The notes under the pieces were generated by a model. It ran no database searches and was not told where the DNA came from. It saw only the letters and a program-made list of their open reading frames with translations. From Zoroaster sp. YZ-2022 (taxonomy: Eukaryota > Echinodermata > Asteroidea > Forcipulatida > Zoroasteridae), in NCBI GenBank assembly GCA_029582265.1, contig CM055816.1:23523825-23587824 (forward strand): DNA of 64,000 nt, in the 5' to 3' direction. The translations under genes and the position numbers were made by a program. Of the stretch, positions 23,567 to 35,140 are shown one piece after another. The stretch's first letter is position 1; every line of letters begins with the position of its first letter.

Positions 23567-24060
23567 TAATAATAATAATAATAAAGATTTTAGCGCACAT
23601 ATCCACTCCTGCTGGGCGCTCAAGGCGCGGAAACAAAAGAAAAAAAACATTAATACTAAACAATATACAATGATAGCATTAGGGAAACAAATATTATGTA
23701 CCGAGACTGTACATGCACTCACAATGCACCATTACAAATAACTTTATACATCATCTTTAAAGAGTTGTGACATAAAGATGAGTTTTAAGCATCGACTTGA
23801 ATCTGGTTCATACTATGACAAGATTTGAGTTTAGTTGGAAGACGATTCCAGAGTCTCCGGAGCTAAGCGACAGAAAAAACGACCTATCACCCCAGATCCG
23901 TTTTGAAGTTGGTTCCTTTAGAGTGACATGTTGCTGGAGCGCAAATTGCGTGAATGGGAGTGTAGATTTAAGCAGTTCAGAAATATAAATTGGAGCAATG
24001 TTATTAAAAAGATTTGTGAACAATTAGCATAAGTTTAAAAAACAATTCTCTGTGAAACAG
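23567..24060 (-). repeat. retroposon 3' tail with (ATT)n and LINE-like 3' UTR
   Basis: AATAATAATAATAATAAAG followed by TAGCGCACATATCCACTCC and GGGCGCTCAAGGCGCGG is the complement of the SINE/LINE tail also seen at 40340-40400 and 45713-45785. 23800-24010 contains GATTCCAGAGTCTCCGGAGC, LINE 3'-UTR-like. No protein frame is retained. Confidence 0.55.
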
Positions 24061-24419
24061 GAAGCCAGCGCCAGCTTTTTTTTTCAAGATTGGCGTGATA
24101 TGGCATGACTTTCTGGACAAAGTCACAACACGAGCTGCTGTGTTTTCAGTAGTGTGCTGAAGACGAGATATTTGATCTTCTGCGGGAGACCGTAAAGGAG
24201 AGCATTCCCGTTATCGAGCCGTGATGTGACAAACGCATGTATATATTTGTTCAGCAGCACTTTTTATTCAAGCATATTTTCCTAATTCGGCTTATATTTC
24301 TGATATGAAATGATGATATGCGAACAATGTTGGAGATATGTTGGTTTTAAAGTCATTGTCGAGTCAAATATAACACCCAAATTACGATGCATGTAATGAG
24401 GGGTTATCTGCCGAAGTCA

Positions 24420-25640
24420 CCAATTGTAATAAATGGAAGAGAAACTTTAGAAAATTGCTGACGTGACTGTCAAAATAGAACAAATTTCTGTTTTTTCATC
24501 GTTCAGTTTCCAGGGAAGTTTTGTGTCATCCAACTGAACTTCTCTTGAATACATTTTCTCCAGTGTTTTAATGCAGGAATCGGCAGGTTCTTGAGAGAAG
24601 ATTTAAAAAGTAATGTAAAAGCTGCGTGTCATCAGCGTAAACATGGTAATTTAAATTATACTTCAAAATGATATCACGAACTGGAAAGGTATAAACAGTA
24701 AACCACTGTGGGCCGAGTACAGAGCCTTGGGGTACAGAATAGTCAAGAATTAACAGGCTCGGGAGATAGCGTTACCAATACAAACATGTTGGAGGCCTAT
24801 TTAAAAGGTAGGACTTACACCAATCCAGGGCTGTGTCCTGTATTCCAAGATGATATTGAATAAGCGGGAGAGAAAGGATTTTATGATCGACCGTGTCCAA
24901 ATGCGGCGGCGCTTAAGTCTAACAAAACTAATGCAGTGATTTCCCTCATCCATGGCAGATACAAATGTCATTGTTGACGCGAAGAAGAGCAGTTTCCGTT
25001 CCATGAATGGTGTAGGTTTGTAGGCTGACTGAAATGTGTCCGACAGGTATTATTAGCACGAACATGGTCAGAGATCCGTGATGAAACAACTCTGCTCGGG
25101 ATTGTTTTCCAAAAGGTACTTTAAATTCGCTACTGGTCGGTAATTTTGAAAGCTTCCTTGTCCAAATTGGGTTTTTCTTTAGGGAGTGGTTTAAAGATGA
25201 GTTAAACCTTCTGGCTATTAGGGAAACAACCGGAAGAAAGAGATCTGTTTACAATAATTGGTGATATACTTAGCAAAACACATCAATATTTTTGTTTTAT
25301 TAACAGCAGAAGTTGGCACTGGATCAAGTTCACATGATTTTGATGGCGATTTCATGATGAGTTTCTTGATCTCCGTATACACTAGTAGGCTCAAACATGG
25401 ACAGTCTATACCATTGTGGATCCTTGCGTGATGGTAAGTTTGTGATAGAAATATGGCAGGTACTGAGGGAAAAGAACGACGGATATTCTCAATTTTTGTG
25501 ACAAAAGTTTGAAAAAGCATTTATGCGAAGGTCCTGATCGGGTGTGTAAATGGAAGCTAACTGGAGCTTTTGGGTTTATGAAGCAGCTTTTCAACAATGT
25601 TAAAGCAGTTTTTTCTGGATCACCAGAGCTATCTTCCACA
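24420..25640 (-). pseudogene. CR1/L2-type LINE reverse transcriptase, antisense, frameshifted
   Basis: Reading the minus strand from 25640 down: EDSSGDPEK, then KKLIMKSPSKSCELDPVPTS (RT N-terminal block), then MDEGNHCISF and FLSRLFNIIL (motif A region with the DLS-type core lost). The motif B string SVPQGSVLGP follows at about 24720-24740, and HVYADDTQLL (motif C, catalytic YADD) at about 24615-24645. The order matches a retrotransposon RT. At least three frameshifts separate the blocks, so it cannot be translated whole. It may be the body of the same insertion whose C-terminus is at 23080-23566, now separated by other repeats. Confidence 0.85.
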
Positions 25641-26660
25641 AGAGATGAGTAGTGAGTTATTTTTGCCTGGTTAGTGCATGTTCTTCACAATATCACGTTG
25701 GTTACAGTATTCTTGCCGATGATACCCAAGTTTCCCATTGTCACGCCATCTTCGCTCAAGTTGACGGCCGGATTTTCCTGTTAAGCTGGATTATATCATC
25801 ATTGATGTAGCCAATGTAATTGCGCGAAGAATTGGTGTTATATGCTGGAAACCTAGGTGTGTTGGAACACAAGTCTGGCCGCAGCAGCATTCTGGACTCG
25901 TTGTAATTTGGCTAATTGACTTTCGGTAGACCATACAATAAGCTATTACAATAATCCATTCTGGTCAACTGTGAGTAGCAGTGGTAGCAATTGTAGCCGT
26001 TGGTATATTTCTGATTCTTTTACAGCATACATCAATGTCCAAAGTATAACACTTTACGATTTCTTCTAGAATTCTTTTAAGAAAAGTGGGCAGTACATTT
26101 GTGTACGTATGCAACAGAATAACAAGGAGAAAAAATAAAACAAATTAAAAAATCCTAAGTATATTTCAATTGGGAAATGTCAGTCTGGGCATCTAGGGGT
26201 TCCGGGGGATCAGAGGAGAGGTCCAGTGTCGTGTAGAAATTACTAGGTTAGCTAGGGTTCCTGCTTATACCATCCCCTCCTTTGTCTCTTAGAAACTTTC
26301 ACTGCCACTTTTTAACATCACCTCCCTCATCAGACACCACGTAAAAGGCACAAATGCATTTGCTTGTTGCTTCATGAAAACTAATACAAGTATCATTGAC
26401 AGATCAGGTGAACCAGAGGAAGATTGGCGGATAAAGGAAAGGCAGGCAAAAGAGAGGACAAGTGTCCATTCATCACCTTACAATTAATTTACCCTTTACT
26501 TTATATATGTGGGACCTCTTTTGGGCAAAGTTTCACCTTTTGATGTCTCATTTTCATTTCTAGCTACCCTGGATCCACCCTGCTTATGCAAAAAAGCGTC
26601 AGTACTGCTTTGGACTGTTATAGATAATATTAGTCTGTGTCTTGATTCAGAGGTTAAAAA
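25641..26660 (-). repeat. modules K (third copy) and J (third copy)
   Basis: 25790-25975 repeats the RT-end text of K (GGAAACCTAGGTGTGTTGG, AATAAGCTATTACAATAATCC) and passes directly into J (25975-26660), the same K-J junction as at 21590-21600. The pair therefore moved as one unit. Confidence 0.6.
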
Positions 26661-26790
26661 GAAATCTGTGTTTTGTAAATGTTGTTAATAATAATTAATA
26701 ATGTAATAATGTTCCTATTTAAATTCCCTAGTGTACCTTTATTTTAAACTTAACTGGGGTGAGCACACATCCATTAACCCTTTTTTAGTA

Positions 26791-27290
26791 NNNNNNNNNN
26801 NNNNNNNNNNNNNNNNNNNNNNNNNNNNNNNNNNNNNNNNNNNNNNNNNNNNNNNNNNNNNNNNNNNNNNNNNNNNNNNNNNNNNNNNNNNNNNNNNNNN
26901 NNNNNNNNNNNNNNNNNNNNNNNNNNNNNNNNNNNNNNNNNNNNNNNNNNNNNNNNNNNNNNNNNNNNNNNNNNNNNNNNNNNNNNNNNNNNNNNNNNNN
27001 NNNNNNNNNNNNNNNNNNNNNNNNNNNNNNNNNNNNNNNNNNNNNNNNNNNNNNNNNNNNNNNNNNNNNNNNNNNNNNNNNNNNNNNNNNNNNNNNNNNN
27101 NNNNNNNNNNNNNNNNNNNNNNNNNNNNNNNNNNNNNNNNNNNNNNNNNNNNNNNNNNNNNNNNNNNNNNNNNNNNNNNNNNNNNNNNNNNNNNNNNNNN
27201 NNNNNNNNNNNNNNNNNNNNNNNNNNNNNNNNNNNNNNNNNNNNNNNNNNNNNNNNNNNNNNNNNNNNNNNNNNNNNNNNNNNNNNNNNN
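26791..27290. other. assembly gap (500 N)
   Basis: Exactly 500 undetermined bases, the usual placeholder length for a gap of unknown size. Frames spanning it are meaningless. Real distance and content are unknown. Confidence 0.99.
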
Positions 27291-27374
27291 CATTACATAA
27301 AATCACATGTGATTGGCAATCGGCAAAGAGGGGGAGGGGTTTATCACAAATTGACCTATTGACATCCATACCCT

Positions 27375-27387
27375 ACATCATCATCAA

Positions 27388-27438
<51 letters not shown>

Positions 27439-27439
27439 T
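27375..27439. repeat. (ATC)n microsatellite
   Basis: About 20 CAT/ATC triplets with one interruption (AAC) near the start. Confidence 0.95.
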
Positions 27440-27639
27440 ACATTCACGCATGCGCTCAAACACCACTGGTTGGGAAAATCAAAAGCGGGATCGTCACGCA
27501 ACGCCTAGCGCGCGTTACACTCATAGCTTGCACTAAGCCATTGGTCTCCATTATAGTCACTGAATTTACCGTGCGCTAACTTCTAACCGCAACCGTCTTT
27601 TCTTTTCATAGGATGGCAATGGAACTTTTCAAAAAAAAT

Positions 27640-29690
27640 GATATGTGAGCTGTATGGGTACACCCCACTCAGTACTAACTACTGATACATTCATGCGGCG
27701 AGCTGTATGGGTGCTCCCCACTCAATACTAACTAGTGATACATTCATGCGGCGAGCTGTATGGGTGCACCCTACTCAATACTAACTACTGATACATTCAT
27801 GCGGCGAGCTGTATGGGTACACCCCAATCAGTACTAACTACTGATACATTCATGCGGCGAGCTGTATGGGTGCTCCCCACTCAATACTAACTACTGATAC
27901 ATTCATATGGCGAGCTGTATGGGTGCACCCTACTCAATACTAACTAGTGATATATTCACGCGACGAGCTGTATGGGTGCACCCTACTCAATACTAACTAG
28001 TGATACATTCATGCGGCGAGCTGTATGGGTGCACCCCACTCAATACTAACTAGTGATACATTCATGCGGCGAGCTGTATGGGTGCACCCTACTCAATACT
28101 AACTAGTGATACATTCATGCGGCGAGCTGTATGGGTGCACCCTACTAAATACTAACTAGTGATACATTCATGCGGCGACCTGCATGGGTGCACCCTACTC
28201 AATACTAACTAGTGATACATTCATGCGGTGAGCTGTATGGGTGCACCCTACTCAATACTAACTAGTGATACATTCATGCGGCGAGCTGTATGGATGCACC
28301 CTACTCAATACTAACTAGTGATACATTCATGCGGCGAGCTGTATGGGTGCACCCCACTCAATACTAACTAGTGATACATTCATGCGGCGAGCTGTGGGTG
28401 CACCTACTCAATACTAACTAGTGATACATTCATGCGGCGAGCTGTGGATGCACCCTACTCAATACTAACTAGTGATACATTCATGCAGCGAGCTGTATGG
28501 GTGCACCCTACTCAATACTAACTAGTGATACATTCATGCGGCGAGCTGTATGAGTGTACCCTACTCAATAATAACTAGTGATACATTCATGCGGTGAGCT
28601 GTATGGGTGCACCCTACTCAATACTAACTAGTGATACATTCATGCGGCGAGCTGTATGGGTGCACCCCACTCAATACTAACTACTGATACATTCATGCGG
28701 CGAGCTGTATGGGTACACCCCACTCAATACTAACTAGTGATACATTCATGCGGCGAGCTGTATGGGTGCACCCCACTCAATACTAACTAGTGATACATTC
28801 ATGTGGCGAGCTGTATGGGTGCACCCTACTCAATACTAACTAGTGATACATTCATGCGGCGAGCTGTATGGGTACACCCCACTCAATACTAACTAGTGAT
28901 ACATTCATGCGGCGAGCTGTATGGGCGCACCCTACTCAATACTAACTAGTGATACATTCATGTGGCGAGCTGCATGGGTGCACCCTACTCAATACTAACT
29001 AGTGATACATTCATGCGGCGAGCTGTATGGGTGCACCCCACTCAATACTAACTAGTGATACATTCATGCGGCGAGCTGTATGGGTGCACCCCACTCAATA
29101 CTAACTAGTGATACATTCATGCGGCGAGCTGTATGGGTGCACCCCACTCAATACTAACTACTGATACATTCATGCGGCGAGCTGTATGGGTGCACCCCAC
29201 TCAATACTAACTAGTGATACATTCATGCGGCGAGCTGTATGGGTGCACCCTACTCAATACTAACTAGTGATACATTCATGCGGTGAGCTGTATGGGTGCA
29301 CCCCACTCAATACTAACTAGTGATACATTCATGCGGCGAGCTGTATGGGTGCACCCTACTCAATACTAACTAGTGATACATTCATGCGGCGAGCTGTATG
29401 GGTGCACCCTACTCAATACTAACTAGTGATACATTCATGCGGCGAGCTGTATGGGTGCACCCCACTCAATACTAACTAGTGATACATTCATGCGGCGACC
29501 TGTATGGGTGCACCCCACTCAATACTAACTAGTGATACATTCATGCGGCGAGCTGTATGGGTGCACCCTACTCAATACTAACTAGTGATACATTCATGCG
29601 GCGAGCTGTATGGGTGCACCCCACTCAATACTAACTAGTTATACATTCATGCGGCGAGCTCTATGGGTGCACCCTACTCAATACTAACTA
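27640..29690 (+). repeat. 53-bp minisatellite, about 38 copies
   Basis: The unit contains GCGGCGAGCTGTATGGGTGC, ACCCTACTCAATACTAAC and TAGTGATACATTCAT. Units are very uniform in length and differ at few sites (CTACT/CCACT; TAGTG/TACTG; TATGG/CATGG). The array resumes at 32061 after an insertion. Confidence 0.95.
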
Positions 29691-32060
29691 GATATAAGTT
29701 TTTGTCACAACAAAAACTAGGTGTTCGGTTGAAGTTAAAATGATGACGTCATCAATTCGAAGTGTTGGAGAAAGTCAAATGGTAACGTCTGTTGAAGTTC
29801 TCGCGAGAAGTTTATTTGAATACAATACAATACTGAATTTAGAAATTATTTTAATATTAAACTTTGACTTCCGGTTTGGACAGCAAGTAAAGGTCAAATT
29901 CGGGTCATGTTTTTGTAAATACTTTTGACAATTAACAATCTGTACAATGGTGCAAAAACTGTGAATTTACCTCTTGTGGTTGTTGAGATATGATTTTTTA
30001 AAATATTAAACTTTGACTTCCGGTTTGGACAGGAAGTAAGGTCAAATTGGGGTCATCTTTTAGTAAATATTTTTGACAATTAACGTTTTGTACAATGGTA
30101 CAAAAATTGTGAATTTACCTCTTGTGGTTGTTCAGATATGATTTTTTTAAATATTAAAATTTGACTTCCGGTTTGGACAGGAAGTAAGGTCAAATTGGGG
30201 TCATCTTTGTGTAAACATGTTTCGATAATTAACAATCTATACAATGGCGCAAAAAATGTCAATTTACCTCTTGTGGTTGTTGAGATAGGATTTTTTAAAT
30301 ATTAAACTTTGACTTCCGGTTTGGACAGGAAGTAAGGTCAAATTGGGGTCATCTTTTAGTAAATATTTTTTGCCAATCAATGATCTGTACAATGGTATAA
30401 AAATTGTGAAATTACCTCTTGTGGTTGTTGAGATATAATTTTTTTAAATATTAAACTTTGTCTTCCGGTTTGGACAGGAAGTAAGGTCAAATTGGGGTCA
30501 TCTTTTGTAAATATTTTTCGACAATTAACGATCTGTACAATGGTACAAAAATTGTGAATTTACCTCTTGTGGTTGTTGAGATATGATTGTTTTAAATATT
30601 AAACTTTGACTTCCGGTTTGGACAGGAAGTAAGGTCAAATTGGGGTCATATTTGTGTAAATATGTTTCGACAATTAACAATCTATACAATGGCGCAAATA
30701 ATGTCAATTTACTTCTTGTGGTTGTTGAGATATGATTTTTTTTAATATTAAATTTTGACTTCCGGTTTGGACAGGAAGTAAGGTCAAATTGGGGTCATCT
30801 TTTTGTAAATATTTTTTGACAATTAACGATCTATACAATGGTACAAAAATTGTGAATTTACCTCTTGTGGTTGTTGAGATATGATTTTTTTAAATATTAA
30901 ACTTTGACTTCCGGTTTGGACAGGAAGTAAGGTCAAATTGGGGTCATCTTTTTGTAAATATTTTTTGACAAATAACGATCTGTACAATGGTACAAAAATT
31001 GTGATTTTATCTCTTGTGGTTGTTGAGATATGATTTTTTTAAATATTAAAATTTGACTTCCGGTTTGGACAGGAAGTAAGGTCAAATTGGGGTCACCTTT
31101 GTGTAAATATTTTCGACAATTAACAATCTCTACAATGGTACACAAAATGTCAATTTACCTCTTGTGGTTGTTGAGATATGATTTTTTTAAAATATTAAAC
31201 TTTGATTTATCGTAATTCGATATCTGATGACCTAATAATGACATGAATTATGTTTCATCTACGTGTTAAGTATATGCCAAGTTTCAAGTTCATCTGAAGT
31301 TTGCAAGTATGTGTTTTTTGTAGACAATCGATCGTCTGAAGGAGACAAACATTTACACAAAGGTGACCCCAATTTGACCATTACTTCCTGCCCAAACTAA
31401 TGTCAAACTCAAACCATTTCCTCATCAGTAATATCACATATTTCACACTCTTAATTTCATAAAAATACAAATATAACCGTAGCACTCGCTATTTTATGTA
31501 CGATGGTTTGGATTGCAAAATATTTCAGTATCTGTTTCTGCCGATTGAGGGCGACATACCGTTCCGCCGGCCGGACTGTTTTATATGCCCCGCCCACTCG
31601 ATTGAGTATTGCGGACGTAGTGGAAAGCACAGATTGCGCGTAAATTTTCACGAAAAGTGTGTTTCTTTTTTTACAAAAATGTCGTGTTTTCAGTACAAAT
31701 AAATATCAAACTCAAACATATCCTCGTCTCTAATGTCACATATTTCACACTCTTTACACTCATGATAAACTGCATATTTTTCCCCGACTAAATCAGTAAT
31801 TTTATTGATTTTTCAGATCCCTAGATTAATTATTAAACTTTGAATTATCGTAATTCGATATCTGATGACCTAATCATGACGTCACAAATTATGTTTCATC
31901 TACCATTGTTAAGTTCTAAGTATATGCCAAGTTTGAAGTTCATGTGAAGTTTGCAAGTATGTGTTTTTTGGTAGACAATCTATCCGGAGAAGAAGAAGGA
32001 GAAGAAAAGAAAAAAAACGAACAAAACCAATAGGTGTTTCGGGTGCATACCCGAACACCT
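29691..32060. mobile_element. 2.3-kb element inserted in the 53-bp minisatellite
   Basis: The satellite stops after ATACTAACTA and restarts at AACTACTGATAC, so the intervening 2.37 kb is an insertion; AACTA may be a target duplication. The terminal motif AGGTGTTCGG (29719-29728) is inverted at 32051-32060 (CCGAACACCT). The right end also forms a hairpin (GGTGTTTCGGG/CCCGAACACC), preceded by an A/G-rich run. The inside has nine 149-bp repeats (29858-31205), two direct copies of a ~130-bp segment (31200-31330 and 31838-31975) and no transposase. The short TIR plus subterminal hairpin leaves both a non-autonomous DNA transposon and a Helitron-like element possible. Confidence 0.7.
29858..31205 (+). 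repeat. 149-bp tandem repeat, nine copies
   Basis: The landmark CTTCCGGTTTGGACAGGAAG recurs with CCGG starts at about 29871, 30020, 30168, 30316, 30465, 30613, 30762, 30911 and 31060, a period of 148-149. Each unit also has AAGGTCAAATTGGGGTCAT and TTTACCTCTTGTGGTTGTTG. Short minus-strand frames of about 60-70 codons recur once per unit by periodicity and are not genes. An inverted fragment of the unit (GACCCCAATTTGACC) is at 31362-31395. Confidence 0.93.
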
Positions 32061-32251
32061 AACTACTGATACATTCATGCGGCGAGCTGTATGGGTGCAC
32101 CCTACTCAATACTAACTAGTGATGCATTCATGCGGCGAGCTGTATGGGTGCACCCCACTCAATACCAACTAGTGATGCATTCATGCGGCGAGTTGTATGG
32201 GTGCACCCTACTCAATACTAACTAGTGATACATTCATGCGGCAAGCTGTAT
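32061..32251 (+). repeat. 53-bp minisatellite, right remnant
   Basis: About 3.6 further units identical in type to 27640-29690, ending at GCGGCAAGCTGTAT. Confidence 0.93.
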
Positions 32252-33057
32252 CATAATTTGTGTATGTCATAATTTTTGTTAAACATCAATCAATACTTTG
32301 TCTGTTAGGAGTTTGTAATGATTTTGTAATGATTTGTGAATGCTTTGTATTTAATTTCTGTATTGACCATAGCAGTTATGTCATATTGTCCCAGATTGAA
32401 GCGTTATTGGTCCAGTGCTGGGCCATAGGTGGGCCCTCCAGTGTGGCAGTGTTCTGTTCGGCCTATTGCTCGTCCGATAGCTGGCGGGTTCTATATTCAC
32501 GTATGTTCATACATGTCGCTTAGTTCTGCCGCAATAATCGCTCCAATGACGATATCCTTGCTACGTCCTGGCTGTATCAATGTCTATCAGAACTGTCAAT
32601 TTTCATCGAACAACATCTTCCTTATTTTGGCAGGTTTTAAAAAGAAAATGCCATGAATAAACGTTGTATACATTTAATTTTAAGTTCTGTATATTTTTTC
32701 TTGAAAGTTAATGATATTTTTTTTATAAATTACAAATATAGCGCGTCATAATATTAATATAATATTAATAACACTGTCAATGAAAGATATGAAATCAATA
32801 AATTTGAAGTCTTTTTGATGACAGGCCAATTGTAGTGTTTCGTTAATTGGTCCACATGCAGTCGGCTTGTATTATGCCATATTTTTCTTAACACTTAAAA
32901 TGTTAGAATAATTAATTTTATAAAAACGAATACCGAATATGACGAAATTTATTTCTACTTTTGAACGCGTATGAATAGAAATGCAGCACACGCTCTTGTT
33001 ATTTGCCATGTAGGCTATATCTCCAAACTCCATTGGATACGAGCATCTAAGTTAAAG
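32252..33057. other. unassigned, low-repeat stretch
   Basis: Overlapping frames at 32260-32523 and 32429-32656 carry no recognisable domain. An AATAAA follows the second at about 32654. 32805-32880 is an inverted dispersed repeat shared with 22280-22380. I do not claim a gene. Confidence 0.35.
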
Positions 33058-33257
33058 GGACAATATCGTCATGATCAACAGGGCATGGAATCGGAGTGGT
33101 AGTTTTAGATTAACTCAGTGACTGAATATAATACCCACTTGATAGGTCATATTACGTTTTGCTGCTGCATAAATGAGTCAGTAATTTTCAGTCACTGTGC
33201 AAGGACACCGACTTCATGCCCTGTTGAAGGTCTGCTCTGATCGTGACGATATTGTCC
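33058..33257. mobile_element. 200-bp MITE with GGACAATATCGTCA ends
   Basis: The ends GGACAATATCGTCATGATCA and (complement) GGACAATATCGTCACGATCA are 20-base inverted repeats with one mismatch. The next block, CAACAGGGCATG, is also inverted after a spacer. It has no coding capacity and no certain target duplication. Confidence 0.75.
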
Positions 33258-34013
33258 AAGATGTGTGGATATTAGTCCATGAGCCAGGTAATACTTCGGT
33301 ATCATCTGGAGGGACTAATTCATTTATATGTTTTCTTTTTACTCGTTTTTACTCGTTTTAAGCAAAATTTAAACGCTAAGCTTCATCCAATAAAACACTG
33401 TTACGACTGTTTGAGGATTGCTACCAGAGGTAGTCTCAAAAGATCCCATGTTATTACATAAAGCATAACATAAAACAACCGTTGTACAATTTGTATGTCA
33501 ATACAATGCACCAACGAAATAAGAATTAACGCAGAAAATACGTCTTTGGGAAGCAACTTCCAAACTTTCATAAGTTTCACCACTCTTAGGAAATATTTAT
33601 TTTGGTTTTGTGTTTTGGAACATAAAGCTATGATATAGGGTCAGCGCTTTTTCGGTGGCGACTGCAACATTCGTGACATTGTTATTCTTTTTCAAAACCA
33701 CTCCGAACGACACATGATATACGTGACATGCATATGAACGAATATAACATTTAGAATGCTGACGATCGTAAACAATATCAACACGACTAGGGGTAGTAGT
33801 AATGGCGCTCGAAGCGAACAAATTCACACACAGCAGACAAGTTGTTTAGCTGGTCCCTACAGTGCATCAAATTGAAATATAGCGTGTTCTGCGGAGTACC
33901 AGCGATATAACAACGTCGGTCGCTGTTTTCACTTCTTGCAATCAAAAGTAGCACTTGTGAAAGATATAATGGGGATGATACTCCCGGGGACGATCAGGGT
34001 GATGTACCACTTA
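33258..34013. other. no gene recognised
   Basis: Short frames at 33279-33583 and 33597-33827 lack motifs. Composition is less AT-rich than the repeats around it, and no paralogue of this part was found in the window, so it may be ordinary intergenic or intronic DNA. Confidence 0.35.
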
Positions 34014-34087
34014 TGACGTCACTGGAGAGTGACGTCACAAGGGTAACATGAATTTCAGAGGTTAACATCACTTTTTGAGTGACGTCA
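34014..34087. promoter_or_regulatory. three perfect TGACGTCA (CRE-type) palindromes
   Basis: TGACGTCA is at 34014-34021, 34030-34037 and 34080-34087. The last two lie in a partial direct repeat, GTGACGTCACAAGGGTAACA. The octamer is the consensus for CREB/ATF bZIP proteins. A regulatory role is inferred from clustering only; a tandem repeat origin explains at least one of the copies. Confidence 0.35.
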
Positions 34088-34187
34088 CGAGGGTAACATG
34101 AAGATTTGTGATTTGTCATGTGACAGGCTTTCGACCAATGAAATTACACAATCTAAGACCATGATATAACAAAATCTGTTGTCTTAG

Positions 34188-34258
34188 GGAGAATTCAGGA
34201 CGATGCAGGCGGTACATACAAGAAGGAGCGGTTGGCACACCCAGATGTTCATTCTGAG
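34188..34258 (+). other. candidate internal exon, 71 bp
   Basis: A pyrimidine-containing acceptor (TCTGTTGTCTTAG, AG at 34186-34187) and a donor GAG|GTAAAA at 34259 bound a segment that is open in two frames. In one frame it reads RIQDDAGGTYKKERLAHPDV. The composition is less AT-rich than its flanks. I do not recognise the protein; no partner exon was identified. Confidence 0.2.
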
Positions 34259-35140
34259 GTAAAAGAATACTTTGGACACATTGTTTATTCTCCAATCAAT
34301 TTTTGTATGAACATTTTAATAGATATCTTCCAAATCCATATTTTGGGTGAAATTAATACCCTTAGATAAAAACTTCAAAGCAACACTTAGGGGTTACAAT
34401 AGACGGTCCCAAATATAGGCGTTATGTTTTCAATCGCTAATATTTTACTATTGAAAACAAGGTGATGTTATAAAAGTATGAAATATGTACCCCCAAGTAA
34501 AAATAAATTTGTTTTAGCCCCTTTTATATATTATTAACCTACTGTTACTCATCTTCCTATCTTGTCTCATCTTTTTATATTATGTAAATAATTTTCACGC
34601 GCGCGTATACGCACACATTCAACGCTCTACCAACCTATTAAAATGATTATGTGTTCTTTGTTAATAACAAACGCAATATACGATTTTTTTTTTTTTAAAT
34701 AGCTTTGTATTACTATTACACTAACCTTCAAATGTAGTAGACGTGTTTTTCCACTTCATAAGTTTTGTTGCATTACTGCATCATATTTCTACATTATTCT
34801 GTTATCCTTTGTTCCTGTTTGTCATCATATTTCTACTGACTTTGTTTATTCATCTTAAGGTAAGCTCACATTTATAAAAACATTTTTAAAAACAAAATTG
34901 ATTTGTTTTTATCTCCATCTGATAGGACTACATTTAACTTTACTGCATTCCGTCAATATAAAAAATTATTTTATCAATTTTCAGATACATCAACATTAAT
35001 TGTTAGACCCTCCTAGTTCCTCATCCTTAAAATAGGTGAGATTTATTTATTTATTTATTATTATTAATATTATTATTATTTTTTTTTTATATATATAATT
35101 TTGTTCATTTCCCCTACTAATACTTAAAAAGAGACTTTAA
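34259..35140. other. AT-rich stretch, no gene; (TTA)n at 35041-35095
   Basis: Contains TTAAGGTAAGC near 34856 (donor-like), long T and A runs, and a TTA/TAT simple-sequence patch just upstream of the RNA-like module at 35141. Confidence 0.4.

Noticed and set aside
26731..27369. Frames of 184-194 codons
   Set aside because: They consist of the 500-N gap.
27640..29690. CRISPR array, because of regular 53-bp repeats
   Set aside because: There are no unique spacers; the whole unit repeats, and the context is an animal genome.
29740..29755. CRE-like TGACGTCA at 29744 as a regulatory site
   Set aside because: It lies inside the inserted element near its terminus; no gene is nearby.
32260..32656. 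Two overlapping frames followed by AATAAA
   Set aside because: No recognisable domain, and the two frames compete; not enough to call a gene.
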